A DNA stretch of 64,000 nucleotides from Bolinopsis microptera (Eukaryota > Ctenophora > Tentaculata > Lobata > Bolinopsidae): contig NC_087083.1 in assembly GCF_026151205.1 (NCBI RefSeq), positions 4,196,460-4,260,459 of the forward strand, read 5' to 3'. This document shows, piece after piece, positions 24,001 to 34,424 of the stretch. Within the stretch, counting starts at the first letter, position 1; the number at the start of each line of letters is the position of its first letter. The position numbers and the translations under genes are program-made. Below the pieces are notes generated by a model, which was given only the letters and a program-made list of their open reading frames with translations, was not told the DNA's origin and searched no databases.

Positions 24001-27000
24001 TTAGTAATTAGTTGTTTATTAGTTCGTAATTAGTAAGTAATTGGTTTATAATTGGTTAGTAATTAGTGCTAGTGCTTATTCTAACCTGGTTTTCAAGTTC
24101 TCCTCACTATCCAGCTCGTGAGCCTGAGGTACGTTCTGTTTAGCGTACTCAGCGATTCTCTGCATCTCCGGCGCAACATCCGGTATGTCGTACGAGTTAG
24201 TAGCGTTCATGAAGATACACGAGAGGGAGTAGCTAGTACTGGGGGAGGGGTTCGTGGAGTAATCACAGATTATCTTCATCTGTTCGTCGTCGTGCACCAG
24301 ATTGTGCTTCACTTCTGCGTCTATAGTCAGGTACGCTAGAGCTTCTATCGCCCACTTTCTGGCTTCTTCTGTTGGGTTCTTGACGAGGAGTGCCCGGATT
24401 TGTTTAAAGATCCTCGCTCCGGCTCCCTCTGCTATAATGTTCTTGTTAACATCCCCACCACTGCTGGCACACATCTTACTCATGGCCACCAGCGTGCGCA
24501 GTTTCACTGAGTCCTCCACCTGGTTGGTACTCGTTTAAAAATAATTATTAATAAATAAAGCTTAATACAGAATTATAGCTTAGTTCACTTGAATGGGGAT
24601 AATCTTCTTACCCTTGTTCTGGAAAAAATTAACTTGACTTCAATCTATATTTTAATCGGCTTTAATATGAACGGTACAAATTGATAAATGAAACGAAAGA
24701 ATGCACTAAGCACGTACATTAGGAGCTTTGTAAAGAGTTATTAAAGAGTTAGTAATTAGTAAGTAATTAGTAAGTAATTAGTAAGTAATTAGTTAGTAAT
24801 TAGTTAGTAATTAGTTAGTAATTAGTTAGTAATTAGTTAGTAATTAGTTAGTAATTAGTTATTAATTAGTTAGTAATTAGTTAGTAATTAGTTAGTAATT
24901 AGTTAGTAATTAGTTAGTAATTAGTTAGTAATTAGTTAGTAATTAGTAGTAAAAACGTACATTAGGAGCTTTGTAAAGAGTTTTGAGAATGTTAAAGTTT
25001 TGTCCAGCCAAATTGTAACACATTTTCTTATCACTGCACATCAGAGCTACTGTCTCGGCGGCTGTCTGAGGGGGGTATTCATTAAACTTATATTTAATTC
25101 ATTAAATTGTATTAAACTTATTTATGTATTCTTGGTAAAATTATCTTTATCCCGGTTGTTGCGACAAGTCAAATAATTTGATAGCATTTTCACTTGTCGC
25201 AACAACCGGGATAAAGATAATTTTACCCAGAATACATTACAACAATGCGACTCATAAACAATACTCCAATCCGGATTTTACATAAACTTATTTATAATAT
25301 AAAATTTACAAGCCCAAACGTTTGCACAGTAACTTATGACCCCTGTATACTGTATAGTGTTATATTACGTTTTTGTTGAATATTTTATTTAATTCTAGCT
25401 AGAAACTAGAAACTCGTGGCGATGAGGCACGTATGTTACGCGTTAGTGTCTGGCTCTGGAATTATGAGGACACTATAGTAATATACCGATAACTAAGGTG
25501 GCCTAGTGGTTAGAGCATCCGCCTTCTGCGCAGAAGGTTCAGGGTTCGAATCCCAGTGTCACCCAGTCTAGGGAGTAGCTAAGGATCCATTGAATCTATG
25601 CGATCTCCTCGGTCGACTCAGCCGAATTAATAACTAAAATGTACTAAATTTCTGACCTGCTGAATATCTCGAATTAATAACTAAAATGTACTAAAATTCT
25701 AACCTGCTGAATATTTGTGTCTTTAGAGCACAGTAATTTAGAGACTATCCTGTATATTTCAGCGTTATCCTTTATCACATCGCCTCCCGCCTCAAACGAA
25801 CCCTAAACAGGAATACAGACGGTTAAATGAATTAAAACACTGAATATTATATATATCACTGGTAACACCATTAACTGTAACACTGTTACCCGTAATTACC
25901 TGTGATTACCTGTAACATAATTACCTGTAACACCATTACCTGTAATTACCTATAATAACCTGTAATGTAACACAATTACCTGTAATTACCTGTAATTACC
26001 TGTAATTACCTGTAATTACCTGTAATGTAACACAATTACCTGCAGCAGAATATTGAGCGCCCTCAGAGCTAACATCTGATGCTCCTCCTCCCCGGAGAGT
26101 ATCCTAGGGTTAATAACAGTGGAGGTCTGCCTCACAAACTGTAGTGATCTCTTATCGTCTGCTCTTGTTCTGGCCCACATCTTACTCACCACTATAGAGA
26201 TTTGTTGTGCGTGGTCGTAACTAACTTTTCCGTTCATTACCAGGGTTATCATAAAGTTTATCAGCTCTTTATTGAGCACCTCCTCGTTAATGACACGTGA
26301 GTCTGTTACCTTGACGACCGCATTGAGAAGCGAGTTCATAGCTGCATCTTTAGCTACTTTACTGCACTCTTTAAAGTATTCGAACAATGTGTTGAGGAGT
26401 TTGGGGACTGGGAACTTCTTGATGGGCTGACCGAGTTCTCTTTTAGTGTAATCATATCCCCGGTCCTCTAGCACTGAGTTAAACATCTCATATAATACAC
26501 CGCCTATAAGCGAGGAGCACTCATTATTCTGCTTGAGAATCTTTATAGAAGTTGCCAGGGGAACACTCTCCAGGACGAGTTTAGTGCGTGGGATACTGTC
26601 ACGTGTTAGACAGATAACACAGTTTAGGGCGTGTAGCTGGATCTTATCCTGGTGCAGGAACCTGGGATAGGTTATTATCTGTATGTGCGGAATTTAGTTA
26701 CCATAGTTACACTACTAGTTACCATAGCTACACTACTACTCTGTATGTGTGGAATTTAGTTCGAGTAACTAAACGTGTAAAAGTAATAACGTGGGGTTCA
26801 CGATTGTTTTCATCATTGAGTTATAGCGATTAGCGCACTGAACGTACAAATATTGCTGTGAATCAACAGATTCGCTGCATGATGAATTATAATACATTAA
26901 TATACATTATAATACATTAATGTACATTAATATACATTAATATACATTAATATACATTGATATACATTAATAATTATAGTACATTACCTGGTGATATCCT

Positions 27001-28162
27001 TGAGGCCTCCCTTCATGATTACACTCTCTGATCCTGCTTTATTGGAAGTTATATTGACCAGGTTCTTCATTGCTAGTGTCTTCTTATCCACATCTGCCTC
27101 CTGATCCCGCAATGAACCGAGCATTTCATCTACAAGTCCTGTAGTACTCGTCATTAGATCCTTCCGCCCTTGGATGTCTTTTCTTAACTAAGGTAGTGGA
27201 ATGTTAATTCGTATCTTAACAAAGATCACCAGACAGATATTATCTGCATAATTATGTTCGAAACTTGAACAGCTCATATTTTCACACAAAAGCTATGTTA
27301 AGTCCCTGACATGGGAATGTATACAATGTATAAAATATATAATGTATACAAAATATAAGGTATAATATAATATAACACAAATTTCTAACCTCCATAACCA
27401 AATCAATAGCAGTCTTGTTTTTGGGGTCTATCCTAACAGAGTCCATAGCATCCTTCAGTGCCTTATCAAGCTGCTTAAGATGCTGGTGAGCAACAGCTCT
27501 ACGGTAGAAAGCCTTACTGTCTCCCCCTCCCATACTAATACACTGGTTAATATCATCTACTACTCCCTCGTACTTTCCTGCAAGAGTTTAGTGAGTGGGG
27601 GTGTGGAGTGCATTTTGTCAGCGTCATGTCTACAAATAATCGTATAATAAACCCGTATTTTGGGGGACCAGCATCAACAAAGCATCAACTAAGTCAAAAT
27701 AACAAAAGAGAAAGAAAATAAAGTCAAAGGGAAAGGGAAAGTGAAAGCGAAAGTAACGCTAATCTGACAAGTACCTAGTTTGAGGAAGCAAGCTGCCCTG
27801 TTCTTTAATATAACAGCAGTTTCAGAGGATGTTTTACCCCCTAACATGTCCAAACCTTCTGTGTAAAACTTAACTGCTGCATCATATTCGCCTCTTTTAA
27901 ACTGCTCGTTACCTTGGAAACATAATTAATTAGCGAGCGATTAATTAAGATAAATTATCGATATAATGTTCCTGAAGCAGCTGGATTATCCAGATTAATT
28001 AGATACGAAGTTAAATCATCGTAAAATCAAGATAAACTAGTTTTCGATGATCTGTTAGTGATAAGAAGTTAAATCATCTTATCTAGATAAATTAGTTTTT
28101 CAGCAAGAAAGCAACTAACCTCTATCCTTCAGAATTGTGGGGTTAACTTCGGCTGCTACCAT
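15073..28162 (-). CDS. UNC45: UNC45 myosin chaperone, 14 exons
   Basis: TPR-UCS co-chaperone that links Hsp90 to myosin folding. Exons (5' to 3'): 28162-28120, 27912-27775, 27577-27390, 27187-26988, 26661-26040, 25802-25704, 25065-24961, 24519-24086, 23824-23703, 23299-23146, 21853-21594, 20538-20341, 19643-19531, 15204-15073. They add up to 936 codons, the family length (about 930-945). TPRs at residues about 11-125 (GNEQFKRGEYDAAVKFY, NRAACFLKL, FYRRAVA), then armadillo-like central and UCS regions with family signatures: WAIEALAYLT, NATNSYD, YDGLMGLTNLASVSD, LRRAATQAVCNLAL, and C-terminal WGLIQSNP. The ATG at 28162 gives an N-terminus like UNC45B. Several exon ends are multiplied by tandem repeats (20341, 21594, 21853, 24961). 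Intron 13 holds nested transposons; the stop lies in a minisatellite. Confidence 0.96.
15335..15773 (+). pseudogene. endonuclease-tail ORF, left half
   Basis: Frame with WNNLIYQLSPELLKFHVNA, then a CCHC knuckle CX2CX7HX4C (about 15538-15590) and an RHD motif (about 15618-15630). This order, CCHC then R/KHD, precedes the PD-(D/E)XK-like core in site-specific non-LTR elements. After 15768 the frame runs into unrelated sequence and stops at 15793-15795. Confidence 0.75.
15774..18331 (-). mobile_element. 5'-truncated CR1/Jockey-like non-LTR element
   Basis: Inserted within the endonuclease ORF of the host element. Flanks GACCCAAC (15766-15773) and GATGCCAAC (18332-18340) look like an imperfect target-site duplication. 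The 5' end is truncated in the linker before the reverse transcriptase; 3' UTR about 15774-16160. Confidence 0.8.
16161..18331 (-). pseudogene. reverse transcriptase ORF of the CR1/Jockey-like element
   Basis: Read 5' to 3' on the minus strand: linker with QPPWFDSDVFDLC, RT fingers with VVPVHKKGSK and NYRPISLTSI, QKAFDSVNH, GVPQGSILGP, the catalytic YADD, then a C-terminal region with SHFEHC and ILWNKLP. One in-frame TAA (around 17441) interrupts RT between the NYRPISL and FDSVNH blocks; otherwise it is open from about 18331 to the stop at 16161. The endonuclease domain is missing. Inactive copy. Confidence 0.9.
18332..18775 (+). pseudogene. endonuclease-tail ORF, right half, frameshifted
   Basis: Continues the frame of the left half: ANDWKIIFDEDE, LRPDVVIYSDKAKKVYLMEL (PD...E-type core), then conserved K/Y residues. 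Near 18570 the frame shifts by one base before GARGIYNYSLPTFMNHL, and ends with IYLSRNTTIW and a stop near 18770. The dead frame confirms an old transposon rather than a host gene. Confidence 0.75.
18866..18945. repeat. two short hairpins near the element 3' end
   Basis: GACCTTCGACC/GGTCGAAGGTC and CGACCAATC/GATTGGTCG, sharing GGTCGAA words. Confidence 0.7.
19066..19431 (+). mobile_element. Helitron-like non-autonomous element
   Basis: Begins TCTTACTATATATAA and ends GGTTCCTGCTAG, flanked by A and T, as expected for a Helitron-type insertion (A|TC...CTAG|T). No TIR or target duplication. Internal ACGGGTTCCCGC resembles the 3' terminus. The matching place in the first duplication copy (around 6170) is unfilled. 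No clear 3' hairpin, so the class is tentative. Confidence 0.6.
19679..19735 (-). repeat. duplicate of the UNC45 exon 13 acceptor region
   Basis: A second copy of the exon 13 5' end and its acceptor lies 60 bp upstream of the real exon. Confidence 0.75.
19745..19822. mobile_element. poly-G/poly-C ended palindrome, copy 2
   Basis: Counterpart of 6376-6470 with shorter core and shorter G/C runs (15 and 13). Confidence 0.7.
19965..20361 (-). repeat. 51-bp repeat over UNC45 exon 12 donor, 8 copies
   Basis: Each unit holds the last 21 bases of exon 12 (encoding VLLEDQ), the donor CAAG|GTTGG and 30 bases of intron. The unit next to the exon lacks one base, so reading through it hits a stop within four codons, while the other units are open in one frame. 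Donors fall at 20341, 20291 and then every 51 bp to 19985. Only the first donor keeps the family reading frame. Confidence 0.92.
20600..21500. other. UNC45 intron 11 with 220-bp hairpin
   Basis: The inverted repeat 21231-21333/21343-21451 has arms of about 100 bp (AACTTTCAGTATATGTTCTA at the ends), matching over most of their length, separated by about 9 bases. Otherwise no recognisable gene. Confidence 0.7.
21514..21626 (-). repeat. duplicated 3' end of UNC45 exon 11
   Basis: The last 22 bases of exon 11 (encoding FKERYLP) and a donor occur twice: at 21594 (GTTAGT donor) and again about 75 bp further on, with a consensus GTAAGT donor at about 21517. Between them lies a TTAGTAA-type repeat with an AACCAG acceptor. 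Confidence 0.8.
21853..21954 (-). repeat. 51-bp duplication of UNC45 exon 11 acceptor
   Basis: Two 51-bp units each contain ATATCCTCAG and the first coding bases of exon 11. Acceptors at 21853 and 21904 are in the same frame; using the distal one would insert 17 residues without a stop. Confidence 0.88.
21955..23145. other. UNC45 intron 10, mostly unrecognised
   Basis: Includes a 67-codon minus-strand frame at 22837-23040 with a weak GLLGNEL similarity to the RNase H region of retrotransposons. Nothing else recognised. Confidence 0.4.
23300..23420. repeat. TAGTTAA repeat beside UNC45 exon 10
   Basis: About ten heptamer-type units starting a few bases upstream of the exon 10 acceptor. Confidence 0.8.
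23828..24075. repeat. degenerate TTAGTAATTGG repeat, UNC45 intron 8
   Basis: Fills the whole intron between exons 8 and 9. Words such as GGTTAGTAATTAG recur on both sides. Confidence 0.8.
24714..24952. repeat. TTAGTAA array with captured exon end, UNC45 intron 7
   Basis: Array of AATTAGTTAGT units after exon 7. At 24714-24737 it carries a second copy of the last 19 bases of exon 7 and its donor. Confidence 0.85.
25497..25564 (+). repeat. tRNA-like sequence (SINE head)
   Basis: Has Pol III A box TGGCCTAGTGG and B box GGTTCGAATCC, and GGTGGCC/TGTCACC can pair as an acceptor stem with one mismatch. The anticodon stem CCTTC/GAAGG encloses only six bases, so it is probably a tRNA-derived SINE or decayed tRNA, not a working gene. 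Located in UNC45 intron 6. Confidence 0.55.
25860..26039. repeat. ACCTGTAATT repeat at the UNC45 exon 5 donor
   Basis: Decamer array running up to the donor at 26040 (on the minus strand each unit reads AATTACAGGT). Many units therefore carry donor-like CAGGTAATT. Confidence 0.8.
26880..26975. repeat. ATACATTAAT repeat, UNC45 intron 4
   Basis: About eight short units next to the exon 4 donor. Confidence 0.75.
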
Positions 28163-28726
28163 CCTAAAATTTCATATCATTTAAAACTAATTTTGAACTA
28201 TTACATCATTTTTCAAATAACTTGTTTTGTGTCTTCTATAGTTTATTTGCAATCAAAAGTGGGACCAACTTTGAGATGGACCTCAAAAAAATAAAAAAAT
28301 AAACTCGCTCCGGTTTGTAATATAGTTAAAATTTTTAAATTAGTATCAATAAATTAAAAGTGCAAGTAATATCAGTGACCGATTAAAATAGTTAAGTAAA
28401 GAAATTCCTCGTAACTTAGACCACCCAAATAACTAAAAAAAGAGATTTACCAAAGTACAAAGTAGAATACTAAACAAAGTAAAGTGCAAAGTAAAGTACA
28501 AAGTATACCAGTAAAATAGCAGGTGCGCGCTCCGAGCTTGTACAAGGAAATAAGCTAATAGAGTTTTCCTTGAAAGATAAACCAATTTGCATTTTGCACC
28601 ATCCGACCATACTCGAATAAATAACTGTTTGAGAACAGCCAAAATCTGTTTAACATCTAAAATATCGTGAGGTCAAGCTCTGAAAATAAAAACATCCAAA
28701 TGAATACTCATCCAGCTAAAAAAACA
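28163..28726. promoter_or_regulatory. upstream region of UNC45
   Basis: AT-rich, no gene seen. Must hold the UNC45 5' UTR and probably its promoter; no TATA box or initiator can be assigned. Confidence 0.35.
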
Positions 28727-28800
28727 ATCACGTGTCACAAAGAAGAATCACGTGTCTTGATCACGTGTCACAAAGAAGAATCACGTTTCTTGATCACGTG
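28727..28800. repeat. 33-bp CACGTG repeat over a stop codon
   Basis: Two to three units of ATCACGTGTCACAAAGAAGA type. The stop of the neighbouring minus-strand gene (28794-28796) lies inside CACGTGA, as in UNC45. Confidence 0.8.
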
Positions 28801-29574
28801 TCAGTTGAATCTAGCTCGTTGTGAATCTCCATCTTAAACTTCTTCTTATTGCCCAAACCCTCCTCCTCCTCCTGACCCTCCTCCTTTACAATAGCCTCCC
28901 TCATGCTAGTGTTAACCAACATAGAGTCACTCAGACTCTCATCTCCTCTCCCGAACTTCTTCTTCAGCGACAAGAACTTCGACATTAGATCGTCATCTGT
29001 TTCATCAAGATCAAACTGATCCGCTGAAGGGATTGTGGAGGTTTGTTCAGTGTATGATTTGTTCTGGATAATGCAACCCTCCTCCTCCTCCTCCTCCCCC
29101 TCCTCCTCCTCCTCTTTCTTCTCCTCCATGCCCGGGGGTATGAGACCAGCAGCTGTCCCTGCCTCCTCTGGTGACGTGATCTCCGGGAGACAGATTGTCT
29201 TTTTAGCGGGAACACTTTCACTTTCACTTAGCGGAGGTTGAGTTTCTGTATCAAGGTTATCTGGGGATGTTTTAAGGGGTGATAGCTGGCTACTGTTCTT
29301 AGGCTGGGGTAGGGTAAGTCTCCGTTTTAGGATGACTGGAGTTGAAGATTTGGGTTTTAATGAAGATTTCTTCTTTGTAGGGGTCTTAATCTCCGGCGCT
29401 GTAAAGTTGTAAGAAATTCAGAACAATCCAATAATTTGTGGTTAACGATAATTTGTGGTTTAGGAAAAAGACTGATTGCAACAAAAAATATTGAAAATCT
29501 ATGAAAAACACACAGCTTACCAGAAAAATCTTTAAAGGAGTGAACCTCCTCCTTCTTCTTAGCTGGCGTATCAT
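28794..29574 (-). CDS. unrecognised charged protein, 3' part
   Basis: Two 3' exons, 29574-29521 and 29398-28794, joined in frame to about 218 residues. The protein is low in complexity: lysine-rich start (TPAKKKEEV, PTKKKSSLKP), Ser/Pro/Thr-rich middle (SPLKTSP), a Glu run (EEKKEEEEEGEEEEEE), then a better-mixed C-terminus (DETDDDLMSKFLSLKKKFG) ending ELDSTDT. Basic patches and SP/TP sites suggest a nuclear protein, but I recognise no family. The 5' exons were not found; the next unique sequence upstream lies beyond the 3.7-kb satellite. Confidence 0.65.
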
Positions 29575-29769
29575 CTGGAAATTATAACAATTTCATAAAA
29601 GTTTGGAGGTTGTCCATTCGCCTAAAAAAGCATGACAAGATTCAAGGGTTTTTTAAACTGGGCGAATAAATTATATCCAAAACTCTGCCTGTTTCCCCCT
29701 TTTGATGATACATATTGTAAATATTAGCGGACACTCCTACCTCCAGCTTACAGTACGCCTATAAACATA

Positions 29770-32700
29770 TAGACGCTACGTATTTACCATAGTAACGTAC
29801 CGTTTATAGCGCTAGTAACCCTAGTAACCCTAGTAACGTACCGTTTGTAAAGTTTACAGCGCTGTTATCCAGCCTAGTAACCCTAGTAACGTACCGTTTA
29901 TAATGTTTACAGCGCTGTTATCCAGCCTAGTAACCATAGTAACGTACCGTTTATAAAGTTTACAGCGCTGTTATCCAGCCTAGTAACCCTAGTAACGTAC
30001 CGTTTATAAAGTTTACAGCGCTGTTATCCAGCCTAGTAACCCTAGTAACGTACCGTTTATAAAGTTTACAGCGCTGTTATCCAGCCTAGTAACTCTAGTA
30101 ACGTACCGTTTATAAAGTTTACAGCGCTGTTATCCAGCCTAGTAACTCTAGTAACGTACCGTTTATAAAGTTTATAGCGCTGTTATCCAGCCTAGTAACC
30201 TTAGTAACGTACCGTTTATAAAGTTTATAGCGCTGTTATCCAGCCTAGTAACCCTAGTAACGTACCGTTTACAGCGCTGTTATCCAGCCTAGTAACCCTA
30301 GTAACGTACCGTTTATAGCGCTGTTATCCAGCCTAGTAACCCTAGTAACGTACCGTTTATAGCGCTGTTATCTAGCCTAGTAACTCTAGTAACGTACCGT
30401 TTATAGCGCTGTTATCCAGCCTAGTAACCATAGTAACGTACCGTTTATAAAGTTTACAGCGCTGTTATCCAGCCTAGTAACCCTAGTAACGTACCGTTTA
30501 CAGCGCTGTTATCCAGCCTAGTAACCCTAGTGACGTACCGTTTATAAAGCTGTTATCCAGCCTAGTAACCCTAGTAACGTACCGTTTATAGCGCTGTTAT
30601 CTAGCCTAGTAACTCTAGTAACGTACCGTTTATAGCCCTGTTATCTAGCCTAGTAACCCTAGTAACGTACCGTTTACAGCGCTGTTATCCAGCCTAGTAA
30701 CCCTAGTAACGTACCGTTTATAAAGTTTACAGCGCTGTTATCCAGCCTAGTAACCCTAGTGACGTACCGTTTATAAAGTTTACAGCGCTGTTATCTAGCC
30801 TAGTAACCCTAGTAACGTACCGTTTATAGCGCTGTTATCTAGCCTAGTAACCCTAGTAACGTACCGTTTACAGCGCTGTTATCCAGCCTAGTAACCCTAG
30901 TAACGTACCGTTTATAAAGTTTGAACAGCGCTGTTATCCAGCCTAGTAACCCTAGTAACGTACCGTTTACAGCGCTGTTATCCAGCCTAGTAACCATAGT
31001 AACGTACCGTTTATAAAGTTTACAGCGCTGTTATCTAGCCTAGTAACCCTAGTAACGTACCGTTTATAGCGCTGTTATCTAGCCTAGTAACCCTAGTAAC
31101 GTACCGTTTATAAAGTTTACAGCGCTGTTATCCAGCCTAGTAACCCTAGTAACGTACCGTTTATAAAGCTGTTATCCAGCCTAGTAACTCTAGTAACGTA
31201 CCGTTTATAGCGCTGTTATCCAGCCTAGTAACCCTAGTATCGTACCGTTTACAGCGCTGTTATCTAGCCTAGTAACCCTAGTAACGTACCGTTTATAGCG
31301 CTGTTATCTAGCCTAGTAACCCTAGTAACGTACCGTTTATAAAGTTTACAGCGCTGTTATCCAGCCTAGTAACCCTAGTAACGTACCGTTTATAAAGCTG
31401 TTATCCAGCCTAGTAACTCTAGTAACGCACCGTTTATAGCGCTACATTATCCAGCCTAGTAACCCTAGTAACGTACCGTTTACAGCGCTGTTATCTAGCC
31501 TAGTAACCCTAGTAACGTACCGTTTATAGCGCTGTTATCTAGCCTAGTAACCCTAGTAACGTACCGTTTATAAAGTTTACAGCGCTGTTATCCAGCCTAG
31601 TAACCCTAGTAACGTACCGTTTATAAAGTTTACAGCGCTGTTATCCAGCCTAGTAACCCTAGTAACGTACCGTTTATAAAGTTTACAGCGCTGTTATCTA
31701 GCCTAGTAACCCTAGTAACGTACCGTTTATAGCGCTGTTATCCAGCCTAGTAACCCTAGTAACGTACCGTTTACAGCGCTGTTATCCAGCCTAGTAACCC
31801 TAGTAACGTACCGTTTACAGCGCTGTTATCTAGCCTAGTAACTCTAGTAACGTACCGTAGATTGGGGTAAAATCGCCGTGTCGGGGAACTTCGCCACTAT
31901 TTTTCAAATAATCATTTTACTGTTTTGAATTGTTAGGAGATCGAGTTTTTGTATAGTATTGTGTTGAACAAATGGTTATAAAGGTATTCCTATTCAAAAA
32001 TAAACGTTTACGATGTTAATTAAACTCAGGCAACATGAAATAATGCAATAAAGTGGCTAAAATTTCCTGCTTGCATATTTCCCATATTTTACAATTATAT
32101 CCTTAATAAATTCTGTGTGACATCATTAGCATATTTCCTGTTCATTTAAGGGCGAATTTAGTTAGCCATGATGCACACAACTGATATTATAAAGTTTTCA
32201 AATTTGTGTGAGGCGAAGTTACCCTCTTCTGATCCCATCTGTTCGGCGAAGTTTGGCGCGAAATTCGCGCGCGGCTGGCAAAGTCACGCACGTGTATTGG
32301 CGAAGTTCGACTACATTTCTACTTCATCCCGGCGATGTTACCCACAGCATGGCGATGTTACCCCGGCGACCAAATTGCCCATTGTAACACGCAGGCTAGA
32401 GCTAGATAAGTAAAATTGGCAGGTATATCAAGGAAATATAATTGAGTTTCGAGTGGTATGGTGCTAAGCACCGAATATGGTATAGTTTCAGAATGGCGAA
32501 GTTACCCCATATTGCAGGGTAACTTCGCCCTGATTTCAGTGGCACCAATCTAGCTGACTATTTATGCCTGGCTGATGTGGTTCATACGAAAACATTTGCT
32601 TTACCAATCCTGTTCATATGAGCTATAAACGTTTTCAAGTACTCGTGTCGTATTTTCTAAATAACATGAAATAGCTGTAAAACATGGCGAAGTTCCCCCA

Positions 32701-33412
32701 TTCTACGGTACCGTTTACAGCGCTGTTATCCAGCCTAGTAACCCTAGTAACGTACCGTTTATAAAGTTTACAGCGCTGTTATCCAGCCTAGTAACCCTAG
32801 TAACGTACCGTTTACAGCGCTGTTATCTAGCCTAGTAACCCTAGTAACGTACCGTTTATAGCGCTGTTATCCAGCCTAGTAACCCTAGTAAGTAGTAACG
32901 TACCGTTTATAAAGTTTACAGCGCTGTTATCCAGCCTAGTAACCCTAGTAACGTACCGTTTATAGCGCTGTTATCCAGCCTAGTAACCCTAGTAACGTAC
33001 CGTTTACAGCGCTGTTATCCAGCCTAGTAACTCTAGTAACGTACCGTTTATAAAGCTGTTATCCAGCCTAGTAACCCTAGTAACGTACCGTTTATACAGT
33101 TTATAGCGCTGTTATCCAGCCTAGTAACCCTAGTAACGTACCGTTTATAAAGTTTACAGCGCTGTTATCCAGCCTAGTAACCCTAGTAACGTACCGTTTA
33201 CAGCGCTGTTATCCAGCCTAGTAACCCTAGTAACGTACCGTTTACAGCGCTGTTATCCAGCCTAGTAACTCTAGTAACGTACCGTTTATAAAGCTGTTAT
33301 CCAGCCTAGTAACCCTAGTAACGTACCGTTTATAAAGTTTATAGCGCTGTTATCCAGCCTAGTAACCCTAGTAACGTACCGTTTATAGCGCTGTTATCCA
33401 GCCTAGTAACTC
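29770..33412. repeat. satellite array, 44/53-bp units
   Basis: About 70 units of GTACCGTTTATAAAGTTTAC-AGCGCTGTTATCCAGCCTAG-TAACCCTAGTAAC (53 bp) with shorter 44-bp variants lacking about nine bases after GTACCGTTTA. Lengths are interspersed, giving a higher-order mix. Interrupted once by the element at 31856-32707. Confidence 0.95.
31856..32707. mobile_element. 852-bp TIR element in the satellite, GTAC target
   Basis: Ends CGTAGA(T/A)TGGGG in inverted orientation with GGGGAACTTCGCCA in the arms, flanked by GTAC on both sides (31852-31855, 32708-32711). Removing the element plus one GTAC restores an uninterrupted satellite unit. Internal and subterminal copies of GGCGAAGTTACCC in both orientations resemble transposase-binding repeats. 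No transposase. Confidence 0.85.
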
Positions 33413-33590
33413 TTGCGGAGGTATTGAGGGACATGTTAGCCTCGCTGTCACGTGATATATCTAGTTCTCCTGGCATTCCTGTACATCCCTCCGGTACCGT
33501 CTCGTTCTTTATTCCTGATATTATTAGGAGAATTAACGAGAATACCTTTACAAGGACTTGTTTAGCTCTGTCAAGCTAAACACTATAAAA
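33413..33590. other. unique island, open on both strands
   Basis: Non-repetitive sequence directly abutting the satellite. The + frame is open for about 60 codons to a TAA near 33582 (AEVLRDMLASLSRDISSS...). The - frame is also open, with a good acceptor CTCCTAATAATATCAG and a GTTACT donor at the satellite edge. It may be an exon of the gene at 28794-29574, but the phase does not fit directly. Unassigned. Confidence 0.35.
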
Positions 33591-34424
33591 TGAGCTTGAT
33601 TTTAGAACAATATTGTGTAGTAATAAATCTCATTGCTTCACCATTTTACATGACATCAACGGAACAAAAACCAAATTTGATTTAGGTTTTGTTTAGTTGA
33701 AGGTATGTAAATTAACTAAGGTACCATAACACCACACCATTACGACACCATAACACCACTACGACACCATAACACCATGACGACACCATAACACCACTAC
33801 GACACCATAACACCATGACGACACCATAACACCACTACGACACCATAACACCATGACGACACCATAACACCACTACGACACCATAACACCATTACGACAC
33901 CATAACACCACTACGACACCTACTTTAACAAGACTCACAACAATAACAACAGTTTACTGGACTAGTCCGGAAGAATAGTAAGAATGAAGGAATTAAAAAT
34001 AAAGAGAAGTTTGTAATCTGTTGACTGACTTAAATTACAAAATTTATAGAGTCGTCAGTGTATTGTGGGTCTGTCCATTGCATAGGTCATCAGTATTCTT
34101 TGATTCTAAATTATTAAATATTATATGCGTACAAAGCTGACAAAATTAAATAAGAAATGAAAAATAAATTAGTAATTTGGTTAAAAAGTTAAAGTAAGTA
34201 GACCTGTTCTATTGTACACAATACTGTCCATATAAACACTAATCTTTACAGTTTTTCTCCGAGCTGAGTCAACAAACCCACTCCTCCTCGCAGCTGATAA
34301 TATGAACCTGGGGGGGGGTTCTTATAAGGTGAACAAATATAAGAAGTAAACAAAAAGATCGGGTCACAGTTAAACATATATAACTTATTAATTAACTTAT
34401 TATTTTCACATATATTATTTATTT
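33591..34424. other. region downstream of GPCR, with a minisatellite
   Basis: 33733-33920 is a repeat of ACACCATAACACCACTACG type (about 19 bp, ten copies). The rest is AT-rich; a possible extra 3' exon of the GPCR (acceptor near 34305) would end in SCEEEWVC but is unsupported. Confidence 0.5.

Noticed and set aside
25497-25564. Functional tRNA gene
   Set aside because: Anticodon loop has six bases and no U33 in register; kept only as tRNA-like.
26661-26700. UNC45 exon 5 starting at the CATACAG acceptor
   Set aside because: It gives an immediate stop with the incoming phase; the acceptor at 26662 (TATCCCAG) gives the frame and the expected RFLHQDKIQ start.
32168-32413. 81-codon frame
   Set aside because: Inside the GTAC-flanked element and made largely of its GGCGAAGTT repeats.
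29770-33412. Telomere-type repeat
   Set aside because: CTAGGGTTACTAGG words resemble telomeric repeats but the unit is 44-53 bp and interstitial.
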